NCBI RefSeq assembly: GCF_015694735.1
Contig: NZ_JADQDP010000003.1
Location: 1,084,691 to 1,148,690 of the forward strand
Source of the DNA: Hymenobacter properus
Lineage (GTDB): Bacteria; Bacteroidota; Bacteroidia; Cytophagales; Hymenobacteraceae
Length of the DNA: 64,000 nucleotides
Reading direction: 5' to 3'
Shown: piece after piece, positions 44,247 through 51,012 of the stretch
How positions within the stretch are numbered: position 1 is the first letter of the stretch
How the letters are laid out: each line of letters opens with the position of its first letter
Program-made: the position numbers and the translations under genes
Notes under the pieces: model-generated
What the model was told of the DNA's origin: nothing
What the model saw: the letters and a program-made list of their open reading frames with translations, nothing else
Database searches by the model: none

Positions 44247-44705
44247 ATGAATCGTCTTTTGGGTCGCTACCAGCTGCTCTACGGAGTATTGGGTTTGGGC
44301 TTGAACACCTACTATCTGCTCACAGCGGGCACCCGTGGCGCCCATACCGTGCAAGTGTACTTGGTTATTCTCGCGATGCTGGGATTTAGCGTGGGCGTGC
44401 TCCTGGCAGGGCTGGCCCAGTTCCGACAGTGGCCGGGGTGGCCCGTACTGGTGCTGCCGCTGCAATTGGTGCAGCTCGCGGACCTGCAGCTGGGGGACTT
44501 GTTCCTGCGGCTGCGCTGCGGCTTTGCCGTCAACGTTCACTACCTCGACGGCGTGGTGACCTGGACGATGGACCCCACCGACGTGGCTTCCCAACTGGTG
44601 TGGCGGATGCCCGCCCCCGCGACGGAAGGGTTCAACATATTCGCGTTATTGGTGAGCACGCTCGTCCTTGTTTCCCTCTTTGACAGACGCAAAAACCAAA
44701 TATAG
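44247..44705 (+). CDS. Cassette gene: hypothetical four-helix membrane protein
   Basis: 152 residues. ATG at 44247, with TATTCTTG directly upstream as a -7-like box, so the transcript is probably nearly leaderless. Four hydrophobic helices: YQLLYGVLGLGLNTYYLL, VYLVILAMLGFSVGVLLAGL, PVLVLPLQLVQLADLQLGDL and IFALLVSTLVLVSLF. A soluble loop between helices 3 and 4 includes RLRCGFAVNVHYLDG. Unknown family. Confidence 0.7.
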   Translation: MNRLLGRYQLLYGVLGLGLNTYYLLTAGTRGAHTVQVYLVILAMLGFSVGVLLAGLAQFRQWPGWPVLVLPLQLVQLADLQLGDLFLRLRCGFAVNVHYLDGVVTWTMDPTDVASQLVWRMPAPATEGFNIFALLVSTLVLVSLFDRRKNQI

Positions 44706-44751
44706 GGTAATGAAAAGCTACTTCTTTTGGACAGGTCGCGGTTGGGGCTAC

Positions 44752-44821
44752 GCGAACGCCGTGACGATTTCCCTGGCGAGTGTCGCACGCGTTTCGCCAC
44801 GGAAACCGTCACGGCGTTCGC
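44752..44821. repeat. 70-base bulged palindrome in the cassette array (attC-like fold)
   Basis: The outer arms GCGAACGCCGTGACG and CGTCACGGCGTTCGC are perfect complements. TTTCC/GGAAA and TGGCGA/TCGCCA continue the stem with single-base bulges around a ~14-base loop. It lies 14 bases before repeat copy 6. Confidence 0.85.
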
Positions 44822-44834
44822 ACCGATTCGGCCC

Positions 44835-44855
44835 GTTGGACCCTTTCGCTGAACG
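44835..44855 (+). repeat. Cassette-boundary repeat, copy 6
   Basis: GTTGGACCCTTTCGCTGAAC then G, after the 70-base palindrome. Confidence 0.85.
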
Positions 44856-44913
44856 CACATGTGTTTAGCACGATACGGCGGTTATCTTGTAAGCTGTACC
44901 TTTCTTGCCTGCT

Positions 44914-45240
44914 ATGTCTTCTCCCCCTGAACCGGCGTCCTCTTCAACTGCCTATGCTGGTGTTTGGCGCCTGAACGGCATCGTTTGGGGCCTCTTGCTT
45001 CTGCTCGCGCTGGCGGCCTTTGGGTGGGGCGCTTATGGAGGGCTGGCAGCGTTTCTGCTGCTGCCCGTTGTGGCGGGCGTGGGCATGGTGGCGAATTTGG
45101 GGTTGTTCTTCTCGAACGCCGTCTGCTACCGCTTCCGCCAAGCGGTCCTCTACGGGTTGTCCTTTGCGCTGCTGGCCGTGGCCTTTTTCTGGCTCCGCGA
45201 CTTCGTGGGCAACAACATCCCCGGCAAAATAGGGGGCTGA
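44914..45240 (+). CDS. Cassette gene: small hypothetical membrane protein
   Basis: 108 residues from the ATG at 44914. Three to four TM helices: GIVWGLLLLLALAAFGWGAY, AAFLLLPVVAGVGMVANLGL and VLYGLSFALLAVAFFWL, ending NNIPGKIGG. TATCTTGT and TACCTTTC upstream (about 44884 and 44897) are candidate -7 boxes. No family recognised. Confidence 0.7.
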   Translation: MSSPPEPASSSTAYAGVWRLNGIVWGLLLLLALAAFGWGAYGGLAAFLLLPVVAGVGMVANLGLFFSNAVCYRFRQAVLYGLSFALLAVAFFWLRDFVGNNIPGKIGG

Positions 45241-45261
45241 ACGGGGCGTTGCGCGGGACAG

Positions 45262-45283
45262 GTCGAGACCGTTTCGCTAAACC
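45262..45283 (+). repeat. Cassette-boundary repeat, copy 7
   Basis: GTCGAGACCGTTTCGCTAAA then CC; moderately diverged. The segment GGACAGGTCG just before it also occurs before the palindrome at 44752. Confidence 0.65.
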
Positions 45284-45308
45284 ATTACTAGCGTCCGATT
45301 GCAGTGGG

Positions 45309-45575
45309 TTAGTGGCTCACAGAAGGCTGTGTGCGCTTCTTTATCAGCCAATACACCAAGGCAACCAGAGCCAGCGTATTCGCGCATAACCACAGGCTGT
45401 GGCTCACGGATACTCCGCGTTGAAAGGGAGTCATGGTGTGCCAAGCGCCATACTCGGAAGGCGGGCCATCGTACGAATCGTCGTAGTCCATCATCAGGAC
45501 GCCCAACCCGAGCAGGACGACCAAATCCACTAGCAAGATTCTACCAGCAAGCAATGCTTTTTTCCAAGGAAACAT
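45309..45575 (-). CDS. Cassette gene: small hypothetical membrane protein
   Basis: 88 residues if it starts at the ATG at 45575, or 97 from the ATG at 45602. I prefer 45575 because the codons between encode a TATCTTTTG stretch that looks like a -7 box on the minus strand. Two TM helices: LAGRILLVDLVVLLGLGVLM and LWLCANTLALVALVYWLI. The loop has DYDDSYDGPPSEYGAWH. Unknown family. Confidence 0.6.
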   Translation of the reverse strand: MFPWKKALLAGRILLVDLVVLLGLGVLMMDYDDSYDGPPSEYGAWHTMTPFQRGVSVSHSLWLCANTLALVALVYWLIKKRTQPSVSH

Positions 45576-45615
45576 GACCAAAAGATAGTCTCCCTTCATC
45601 AAACAGCGGCTTTAC

Positions 45616-45637
45616 CTTGTCACCCTTTTGCTGAACA
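45616..45637 (+). repeat. Cassette-boundary repeat, copy 8
   Basis: CTTGTCACCCTTTTGCTGAA then CA; diverged at the GGA. Confidence 0.65.
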
Positions 45638-45664
45638 CATCCGCCTACGTGTAAATACGGCATC

Positions 45665-46165
45665 GTGGGGCTGCATCTTTACCTTGGGCTCTCATTGCTC
45701 CTGATTCCAGCCAGCGTATTCGTTCGGATGTACACCATCAGCTCCCGCAAAATTGCTTTAGAATTCGCGGCCGTGAATCTGCTCTTGCTGACCTGTTCGT
45801 CACAGTTGTCTTTTCCCGTCCTGTGCTGGTTAATGGCCAGCGTCAACGCGGGGATTTTACTTGCATTTGGCCTCGCTAGGCGGGTCTACCGCGTGCAGGT
45901 GCAGCCGCAGGCGCTGGTGCTGTACACGTTTCGTTTTGGCCAGTACCGCAAGGAATGCCGAGTGCCGTACGCTGACTTGGAAGTCACCTACCGGAAAGAG
46001 CTTGCGGGCAAAGGCATTTTCCAACGTAGGGTACGGGTCTACGAACGAGGAGCCCTGCGCGCCATTTTAGCGCCCGGCTTTAGCGGGTGGCAGCATGACA
46101 CGCTCGATGAAATCGTGAGCGACTTGCAACAGCACCAAGTAAAGGTGCAAGCTGACGGGGACTAA
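45665..46165 (+). CDS. Cassette gene: membrane protein with PH-like cytoplasmic domain
   Basis: 166 residues from the GTG at 45665. The start is uncertain because TACCTTGG at about 45679 could be the promoter, in which case the ATG at 45728 is used. Two or three TM helices (FAAVNLLLLTCSSQLSF, VLCWLMASVNAGILLAFGL) precede a soluble beta-rich domain (VQPQALVLYTFRFGQYRKEC, VPYADLEVTYRKEL) ending in a helix. This layout resembles the bacterial PH/DUF304-type membrane proteins and the gene at 52567. Function unknown. Confidence 0.6.
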   Translation: MGLHLYLGLSLLLIPASVFVRMYTISSRKIALEFAAVNLLLLTCSSQLSFPVLCWLMASVNAGILLAFGLARRVYRVQVQPQALVLYTFRFGQYRKECRVPYADLEVTYRKELAGKGIFQRRVRVYERGALRAILAPGFSGWQHDTLDEIVSDLQQHQVKVQADGD

Positions 46166-46213
46166 CGTCCTAAGAAATTAAACAACAGGCAATCATTGAA
46201 ACGCTTGTTTTTC

Positions 46214-46236
46214 CATTCGGACCCTTTGGCTGAACA
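46214..46236 (+). repeat. Cassette-boundary repeat, copy 9
   Basis: CATTCGGACCCTTTGGCTGA then ACA; one change from consensus. Confidence 0.85.
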
Positions 46237-46326
46237 ACGGTAGCCACGATTTATTTTCTGTGTGTAAAAGCAGGAATACGAGCATCAGCTGGTTGCCTTT
46301 ACCATATACCCATTTTCTGCCCCACG

Positions 46327-46865
46327 ATGCATTGCTGGCTTCGCTTCTTCTGCCTGCTGACCGTCTGCGGCATCGCCCTTGTGGGCCACGCGCAAGAAAC
46401 ACCGGCCTACAGCCGGCCCCAGGGCCCAATTCCCGACCCGGTCTACGTACTCAACTCCACCGTCATCGTCAACGGGCTGTTGGCCAAGTTACCGGTCCAG
46501 CAGATTACCAAAGTGGTGGTGTACAAAAGCGGGGACACGCCCGCTGCCCGGGCCGAAGCGCCGCACTTGCAGCACTTGGGCGTCGGGGTCATTGACTTCG
46601 CTTCTCCCCGGCGCATTCGTGGCCAGGCCTTCGCCCGGCTGGGCCGCCGCTTGGGCCTGCGCGGCCCGCTTGTCTTTGCGCTCAATGGCCATCCGTTGGA
46701 CGCGCAAGCCCTCGCCGTCCTGCGGATTGCGCCAGCAGCCATCGGGCAGGTACACATCGTAGGCCCACCGCGGAGGTGCCCACGACCCGAGTGGACATTT
46801 GGCTGGTGTTACCGCCCAAGACTGACTACAGCAAGTATCCCCCGGGCAGCATTTTTCTTCGGTGA
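46327..46865 (+). pseudogene. Cassette gene: secreted protein with a 1-base frameshift near its 3' end
   Basis: The open frame starts at 46327 with a signal peptide (MHCWLRFFCLLTVCGIALVGHAQ) and reads well to QVHIVG (about 46763). After that it becomes arginine/proline-rich nonsense to 46902. In another frame the sequence continues as EVPTTRVDIWLVLPPK and GSIFLR, stopping at 46863-46865. This reads as a natural C-terminus. Adding one C in the GGCCCACC run near 46762-46768 would restore one frame. It is either a real frameshift or a homopolymer sequencing error. The protein is small, secreted and beta-rich (VYVLNSTVIVNGLLAKLPVQ); no family recognised. Confidence 0.65.
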
Positions 46866-46924
46866 ACCCGGAGTAGCACGACTGGCGGCTGGCTTGAGAT
46901 GATTAAAGGTGAACGCTCCTTTTG

Positions 46925-46948
46925 CTCTTTGGATCCTTTCCCAGAACG
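46925..46948 (+). repeat. Cassette-boundary repeat, copy 10
   Basis: CTCTTTGGATCCTTTCCCAG then AACG, with the full T/C-rich lead GCTCCTTTTGCTC before it. Confidence 0.75.
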
Positions 46949-47022
46949 GACAATTTAAAATTTGCTACTCACCGATTACTGGCGGAAGGAATAGATGAGT
47001 TAAGGTCGGCGTGACCGGTTAA

Positions 47023-47217
47023 CTACGCTTTCATTACAAACTGATAGAAGGCGATAAGGGCAATCATCAACAGGACCGTATACGTCGCATTGTACCCGGC
47101 CTCCTTGTCCTGGGCCAGCTTTTTCAGTGGCACCTTGCCCCGATGAAGCACCCATCTAATCACAATGCCCGGGACGGCCAGAACAGCCATGATTAGTGCT
47201 TCAAAAATAGCATCCAT
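47023..47217 (-). CDS. Cassette gene: very small hypothetical membrane protein
   Basis: 64 residues with two TM helices (FEALIMAVLAVPGIVIRWVL and YTVLLMIALIAFYQFVM) joined by a basic loop (HRGKVPLKKLAQDKEAGYNA). Its ATG is only 17 bases from repeat copy 11, so it is probably transcribed from upstream, through the repeat, together with the minus-strand gene at 47272. Unknown family. Confidence 0.6.
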   Translation of the reverse strand: MDAIFEALIMAVLAVPGIVIRWVLHRGKVPLKKLAQDKEAGYNATYTVLLMIALIAFYQFVMKA

Positions 47218-47234
47218 ATGGAATGGCTTAATTT

Positions 47235-47257
47235 CATTTGGACCCTTTTGGTAAACG
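47235..47257 (+). repeat. Cassette-boundary repeat, copy 11
   Basis: CATTTGGACCCTTTTGGTAA then ACG. It lies between two minus-strand genes that are 54 bases apart. Confidence 0.8.
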
Positions 47258-47271
47258 TGGGCCGGGCGAGA

Positions 47272-47688
47272 TTAGCGCGTGGCGGTGGTCGTGGTGATGA
47301 TGCGGACGGTGTTGTTGTAATTCAGGTCCGTTTGCTCCACGACCAGCCGGGTGGCCGAGAGCTCGGTGACTTGCGCCGTCATGGGCCCGACGACGGGAAA
47401 GGCCGTGGTCAGGGCCGTGCCGTTCAGGACGTAGGTGCCGCCCGGGGAGAAGGCCACGCCCTCGACCTGGCCCGTGTACGTGCCGTCGGTTCCGTACGTG
47501 ACGGTGGCGTAGGCGAGGGTGCGGTCCGAACTGGGCACGGCGGCTCCGGGCAGGGCCAGCTGTTGCTGGCGGCGGGTTTGCAGGTGCCAAGTGCCCACAA
47601 TCGAGGCGGGGTCGGCCGGCGGTGGGTTGTCCTTTTTGCCGCAGGCCGTGAGCGAGAGCAGGACCAGGGGGAACAGATAGCGTTTCAT
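47272..47688 (-). CDS. Cassette gene: lipocalin-like lipoprotein
   Basis: 138 residues. Lipoprotein signal MKRYLFPLVLLSLTACGKK (Cys 16). The mature domain opens with DPASIVGTWHLQTRRQQQLA, the GxW motif of small Bacteroidota lipocalin-like/DUF5004-type lipoproteins. Beta-strands follow with YGTDGTYTGQVEGVAF and ATRLVVEQTD. It probably sits on the periplasmic or outer face of a membrane. Ligand unknown. Confidence 0.72.
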   Translation of the reverse strand: MKRYLFPLVLLSLTACGKKDNPPPADPASIVGTWHLQTRRQQQLALPGAAVPSSDRTLAYATVTYGTDGTYTGQVEGVAFSPGGTYVLNGTALTTAFPVVGPMTAQVTELSATRLVVEQTDLNYNNTVRIITTTTATR

Positions 47689-47796
47689 GCAAGCAACAGG
47701 GAAAGAAGTGTGGCCGTGAACGCGTGCACGAGCTGCCCCAAGCCCGCCGCCGCAACGCCCTCTTCCGCCCGAGGCAGCGCCAGGGGTTTTAGAAAA

Positions 47797-47815
47797 GGGA
47801 GCCGTCGCTGAATCG
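47797..47815 (+). repeat. Cassette-boundary repeat, copy 12 (degenerate)
   Basis: GGGAGCCGTCGCTGAATCG keeps the CGCTGAA end. It is placed at the expected junction. Confidence 0.4.
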
Positions 47816-47914
47816 ATGAAGCGAAACTACTTACATCTGCTATATTACCGACTATTAAGGAATGACCGGGCGCCTGGGCCCGCCTTTTTCTTTTCTCCCC
47901 ATCCGGTTGAACCC

Positions 47915-48388
47915 ATGTATAAATTACTTACGCTTGGTTTAGCCCTCGTGCTCGGTGTTGCTAGCTGCACAAAAGAGCCGGCGCCCCAACAACAGGAGCC
48001 CGAACTGCCTGCCCTGGCCAGCGGGAGCGTTGCCGAGGTCACGTTGAAATACGGAGAGCAGCAGAGGATCAGTGTGGACGGCGGGGTTGCCCGCGTCTCC
48101 TTCTCCAATGTCATAGAAGGAAGATGTGCGAAAGAAAGTTGTTCCCGCTGTTTCGGCGGGTACGCGACCGTCACCGTACAGGTGCAATTTAACGGCAACA
48201 GTACGCAAAACCTGGATTTTCACTGCGTCTCCTGTTTGACCAAATCGCCCCAGACCATGGACCGGCCCATTGACGACCCGCAGGCAGTGCAAGGCTACAC
48301 GGTCAGCATTATCGACTTGACTGAGTTAAGTACGGTGAATAGAGTTCCGAAAGAGCAATACACGATTCGACTCTTCATCTCTAAATAG
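47915..48388 (+). CDS. Cassette gene: hypothetical lipoprotein
   Basis: 157 residues from the ATG at 47915. The lipoprotein signal is MYKLLTLGLALVLGVASC (Cys 18). The mature domain has EVTLKYGEQQRISVDGGVA and four cysteines spread over EGRCAKESCSRCFGGYATV and DFHCVSC, which may form disulfides or bind metal. The C-terminus is EQYTIRLFISK. The sequence between 47816 and 47914 is open but contains no better start. Unknown family. Confidence 0.7.
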   Translation: MYKLLTLGLALVLGVASCTKEPAPQQQEPELPALASGSVAEVTLKYGEQQRISVDGGVARVSFSNVIEGRCAKESCSRCFGGYATVTVQVQFNGNSTQNLDFHCVSCLTKSPQTMDRPIDDPQAVQGYTVSIIDLTELSTVNRVPKEQYTIRLFISK

Positions 48389-48409
48389 TTGATTAAAAAC
48401 CTCATTTCT

Positions 48410-48433
48410 CTATTCGGACCGTTACAGTGAACG
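48410..48433 (+). repeat. Cassette-boundary repeat, copy 13
   Basis: CTATTCGGACCGTTACAGTG then AACG. It ends 2 bases before the stop codon of the minus-strand Imm8-like gene. Confidence 0.8.
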
Positions 48434-48435
48434 TG

Positions 48436-48786
48436 CTAGGCTTTGTAGTCTTCGAACTCCCACCGGGCCACCCGACTGATTTTGCTGGCTAACGCTTCCC
48501 ACGAGTCCTCCTCCAACGCGTCCACGTACCGAGTCATCAAGGCGACCACCGCGGGAATATTGTAATCCGTTGCCAAGATGGCGTGCCGCAGGAAAAAGGG
48601 TTGTGGCATCAGGTGCTCCAAATACCCGGGCGAAGCGACGTCCACTTCAAAGTAGTCGGCTCCGACTTGGCCTTTTATGCCAATCGAGAACAGCAAGGTG
48701 AACCCGAACACCTGCTTGTCGTCGGGTTCATAGCTTGACACGTCTTCGTTATCGGCGCGCTCGTAGGCTTTGATTTCGGCTCTCAT
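48436..48786 (-). CDS. Cassette gene: Imm8-like immunity protein
   Basis: 116 residues, soluble and acidic. The N-terminus MRAEIKAYERADNEDVSSYE with DDKQVFGFTLLFSIGIKGQV, and the C-terminus DSWEALASKISRVARWEFED, match my memory of Immunity protein 8 (Imm8). Members of that family sit beside polymorphic toxins and neutralise them in the cytosol. No toxin gene is next to it here, which fits an orphan immunity gene kept against toxins of neighbours. The family call rests on recognised motifs only. Confidence 0.7.
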   Translation of the reverse strand: MRAEIKAYERADNEDVSSYEPDDKQVFGFTLLFSIGIKGQVGADYFEVDVASPGYLEHLMPQPFFLRHAILATDYNIPAVVALMTRYVDALEEDSWEALASKISRVARWEFEDYKA

Positions 48787-48873
48787 GCTGGCAAAAGTCG
48801 GAAGGGCAAGCTGGTAGAGCGCAGCCGCGGACGACGCTGTCAGATGAAAGAAGAATATGTGGTCCTTATTTTT

Positions 48874-48897
48874 CTACTCAGACCCTTTCGCTGAACG
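48874..48897 (+). repeat. Cassette-boundary repeat, copy 14
   Basis: CTACTCAGACCCTTTCGCTG then AACG. Confidence 0.85.
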
Positions 48898-48936
48898 TTA
48901 AGCAAGTGCTTTCGGCCTGCACAGTACTTTCGTTTC

Positions 48937-49428
48937 ATGTGGAGCGACCTCCGTGCTGAAATTGACCAAGCCCGCCAACGGCTGCAGCTCTCCGAGCAGG
49001 ACTTTGCGCCCTTGCCCTGCACGACCAACTGGGCGAAGTTGGAGGAGAACCTCTACCACGTGTTTTGCCGCTTGGACCACCCTACTGCCCGCCCGGTGTG
49101 GTTATGGGAACGGTTTCGGCCGGGCGCCGTGGGCTTGGTGTGCGACGACGAGTGCCACACCCGCCTGACCTCCTTGGTGGACCCGGGAGAAGTGGTCTGG
49201 CTCGTGCTCAACGAAACGGTCAACATGGGGGATAAATTCTGGTTTTACCAGGGCACGCCCCGCGCCATCGGCCGCGTGTTGGCAGAGTGTTACTACCTCG
49301 ATGAGATTTACTTAGTGTCGAAAAAGTATGCGTGGCTGCTGTGCTTGAATCACCACGACGTGCTTTTCGGAGTTGGTCCCCCCATGCAGGAAAGACTATT
49401 GGCCCGCGGAGCACAGCCCATTACTTGA
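48937..49428 (+). CDS. Cassette gene: DUF6756-like protein, possible immunity function
   Basis: 163 residues, soluble, no signal. The C-terminal half (KFWFYQGTPRAIGRVLAECY, LDEIYLVSKKYAWLLCLNHH, DVLFGVG) resembles DUF6756, a Bacteroidota family often found alone among immunity genes. Its stop codon lies 15 bases before repeat copy 15, and the next gene starts 37 bases downstream, so the two may be transcribed together through the repeat. Confidence 0.6.
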   Translation: MWSDLRAEIDQARQRLQLSEQDFAPLPCTTNWAKLEENLYHVFCRLDHPTARPVWLWERFRPGAVGLVCDDECHTRLTSLVDPGEVVWLVLNETVNMGDKFWFYQGTPRAIGRVLAECYYLDEIYLVSKKYAWLLCLNHHDVLFGVGPPMQERLLARGAQPIT

Positions 49429-49443
49429 AATGCTCCTTCTTTC

Positions 49444-49465
49444 CTTCGGACCGTATTCTTGAACA
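49444..49465 (+). repeat. Cassette-boundary repeat, copy 15
   Basis: CTTCGGACCGTATTCTTGAA then CA. The repeat ends directly at the ATG of the next gene, leaving no room for a separate promoter or ribosome site. Confidence 0.85.
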
Positions 49466-49930
49466 ATGCTTTATTTCCCGGTATTCTCGCTCGGCTATTT
49501 GGCCTTGGCCCTGCTTCCCCCGGGCACCTGGACGTGGCGCTCTGCACTCGCCGTCGTCGCGGTATTGTACGGGGTAGTGCTGATGTGCGCCCGTGGGTCG
49601 CGCCTGGTGGCGTGGCAGCAGAAACACATTATCGGAACCGAGGAAATCCCTTCCGGCTTTATGCGCACGGACCCGAGCACGTTTGTCCCCACGTATCAAG
49701 GCGAGCAAACGTGGCAATGGCTACTGTTCGGCCTGCCGCCGCTCGCCTGGCTCTGCTGGCATTACGTCAATCGCGCGCGCAACGCCCCCTTGCGACGGGC
49801 GCTGGCGGCACTCTACCTGCTGTACGGGGGCCTGGTGATGTACGGGGCGGAAAACGACTGGTTCACAGACCCCGGCTTGTCGGATAAACCACAATTTCGG
49901 GACGAACAGTTGACCATCCCTTTTCCGTAA
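49466..49930 (+). CDS. Cassette gene: hypothetical four-helix membrane protein
   Basis: 154 residues. TM helices: FPVFSLGYLALALLPPGTW, SALAVVAVLYGVVLMCA, WLLFGLPPLAWLCWHYV and ALAALYLLYGGLVMYGA. The ATG touches the boundary repeat, so expression depends on the upstream DUF6756-like cassette or on the repeat itself. Unknown family. Confidence 0.7.
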   Translation: MLYFPVFSLGYLALALLPPGTWTWRSALAVVAVLYGVVLMCARGSRLVAWQQKHIIGTEEIPSGFMRTDPSTFVPTYQGEQTWQWLLFGLPPLAWLCWHYVNRARNAPLRRALAALYLLYGGLVMYGAENDWFTDPGLSDKPQFRDEQLTIPFP

Positions 49931-49963
49931 TCCCGTCTGCCTACCGAGGGCAAATCGTACGCG

Positions 49964-50080
49964 CCTTTCACCTAACCGGTAGCCGAACCGACGCGACACT
50001 GGTAGCCGTTACCGTCACCGGTTCGGCGCCGAACCGGTGACGGTAACGGCGCTTGTTATTCGGACCGTTTCGGCCGAAAC
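49964..50080 (+). repeat. Extended boundary element with a perfect 46-bp palindrome, copy 16
   Basis: It starts CCTTTCACCTAACCGGTAGC, continues into a perfect 46-bp palindrome at 50005-50050 (half-site GCCGTTACCGTCACCGGTTC then GGC) and ends in a repeat copy at 50056-50080. It is homologous to 43512-43625. No gene lies inside it. Confidence 0.85.
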
Positions 50081-50102
50081 AGCCAAATAGACCCTCCCTT
50101 TG

Positions 50103-50125
50103 CTCTTCGGACCATTAAAGTAAAT
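50103..50125 (+). repeat. Cassette-boundary repeat, copy 17
   Basis: CTCTTCGGACCATTAAAGTA then AAT; diverged right end. Confidence 0.7.
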
Positions 50126-50167
50126 TTTACTAGTAGCTTCGAAAATCGTCATTCAGCCACCCCATTC

Positions 50168-50392
50168 ATGAGCAAACCCACCATACACCAGAAGGTGAGC
50201 CTAATCGGCAGTTATGTACTCGTGGCTGCGGGCCTATTCGGGATGCTGTTTTGCTTTCCGTTCCTGTGGTCCGCAAACATGGCGGACTTAGTTGGGGCAG
50301 GCTTCCCGTTCGTGGGCGGAGCCATTTTAGTCGCTGGCGGCTTGCTCAGCTTAACCTTACAAGCCAATCGTCAGGCAGGAACGAACGAGTAG
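50168..50392 (+). CDS. Cassette gene: very small hypothetical membrane protein
   Basis: 74 residues. Two TM helices (LIGSYVLVAAGLFGMLFCFP and FPFVGGAILVAGGLLSLTL) lie between short polar ends (MSKPTIHQKVS and QANRQAGTNE). Its stop is followed within 30 bases by repeat copy 18. Unknown family. Confidence 0.65.
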   Translation: MSKPTIHQKVSLIGSYVLVAAGLFGMLFCFPFLWSANMADLVGAGFPFVGGAILVAGGLLSLTLQANRQAGTNE

Positions 50393-50418
50393 AGCCCTTT
50401 TTACAAATGCTCTTTTTG

Positions 50419-50442
50419 CTCTTCGGACCCTTTGCTTGAACA
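50419..50442 (+). repeat. Cassette-boundary repeat, copy 18
   Basis: CTCTTCGGACCCTTTGCTTG then AACA, with the T/C-rich lead AAATGCTCTTTTTG before it. Confidence 0.9.
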
Positions 50443-50502
50443 AGTCCGTGTCATATCGCTACCTTATCCCTTGCCACTAATTCCCATGCGTTGCGCGTCC
50501 CG

Positions 50503-50964
50503 ATGAACGACTTTGCCCGCCAAGCGGCTGCCATCCGGCACCTGATTGCCACGCGTGCCGACGCGGTCGATTTCGCCGAGTTTGGGGACGGTACCTCGGA
50601 AGAATGGATTCAACGGGCCGAAGCGCGGTTGGGCGTCGCGTTTCCGCCCTCGTACTGCTGGTGGCTGCGCCAGTACGGCAGCGGGACGATTTACGGGGAC
50701 GAAGTCTACAGCGTGTACGGACTGGATTTCGACACCGTCTCTGGGGGCGACGTCGTGCACATAAACGAATTGGACCGAGCGAGGGAAGGCCTGCCGCCGG
50801 AGCATTTAATGATTATGAACGACTACTTGGGGCAGGAATACTTCTTAGATTTATCACGGGCCAATGCCGCTTCCGAGGCACCGGTGTATGTGTCGTTTGG
50901 AGAAGAGACGCAATTGTATGCCGCTAGCTTCTTCGACTTCTTGGCAAAGCAGTTATCGGAATAG
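50503..50964 (+). CDS. Cassette gene: SMI1/KNR4 (SUKH) family immunity-type protein
   Basis: 153 residues from the ATG at 50503; TACCTTAT at 50459-50466 may be the -7 box. The SUKH pattern is clear: WIQRAEARLGVAFPPSYCWW, LRQYGSGTIYGDEVYSVYGL, then DVVHINELDRAREGLPPEHL and a C-terminal FFDFLAKQL helix. SUKH proteins are the largest superfamily of immunity proteins against polymorphic and contact-dependent toxins. No toxin gene is adjacent, so it looks like an orphan immunity gene. Confidence 0.85.
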   Translation: MNDFARQAAAIRHLIATRADAVDFAEFGDGTSEEWIQRAEARLGVAFPPSYCWWLRQYGSGTIYGDEVYSVYGLDFDTVSGGDVVHINELDRAREGLPPEHLMIMNDYLGQEYFLDLSRANAASEAPVYVSFGEETQLYAASFFDFLAKQLSE

Positions 50965-50973
50965 CTCCTTTCG

Positions 50974-50996
50974 CTATCCGGACCCTTTAAATAAGC
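50974..50996 (+). repeat. Cassette-boundary repeat, copy 19
   Basis: CTATCCGGACCCTTTAAATA then AGC; diverged right end. The T/C-rich lead TAGCTCCTTTCG is present. Confidence 0.75.
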
Positions 50997-51012
50997 TCTA
51001 AGCCGGTCAGAG

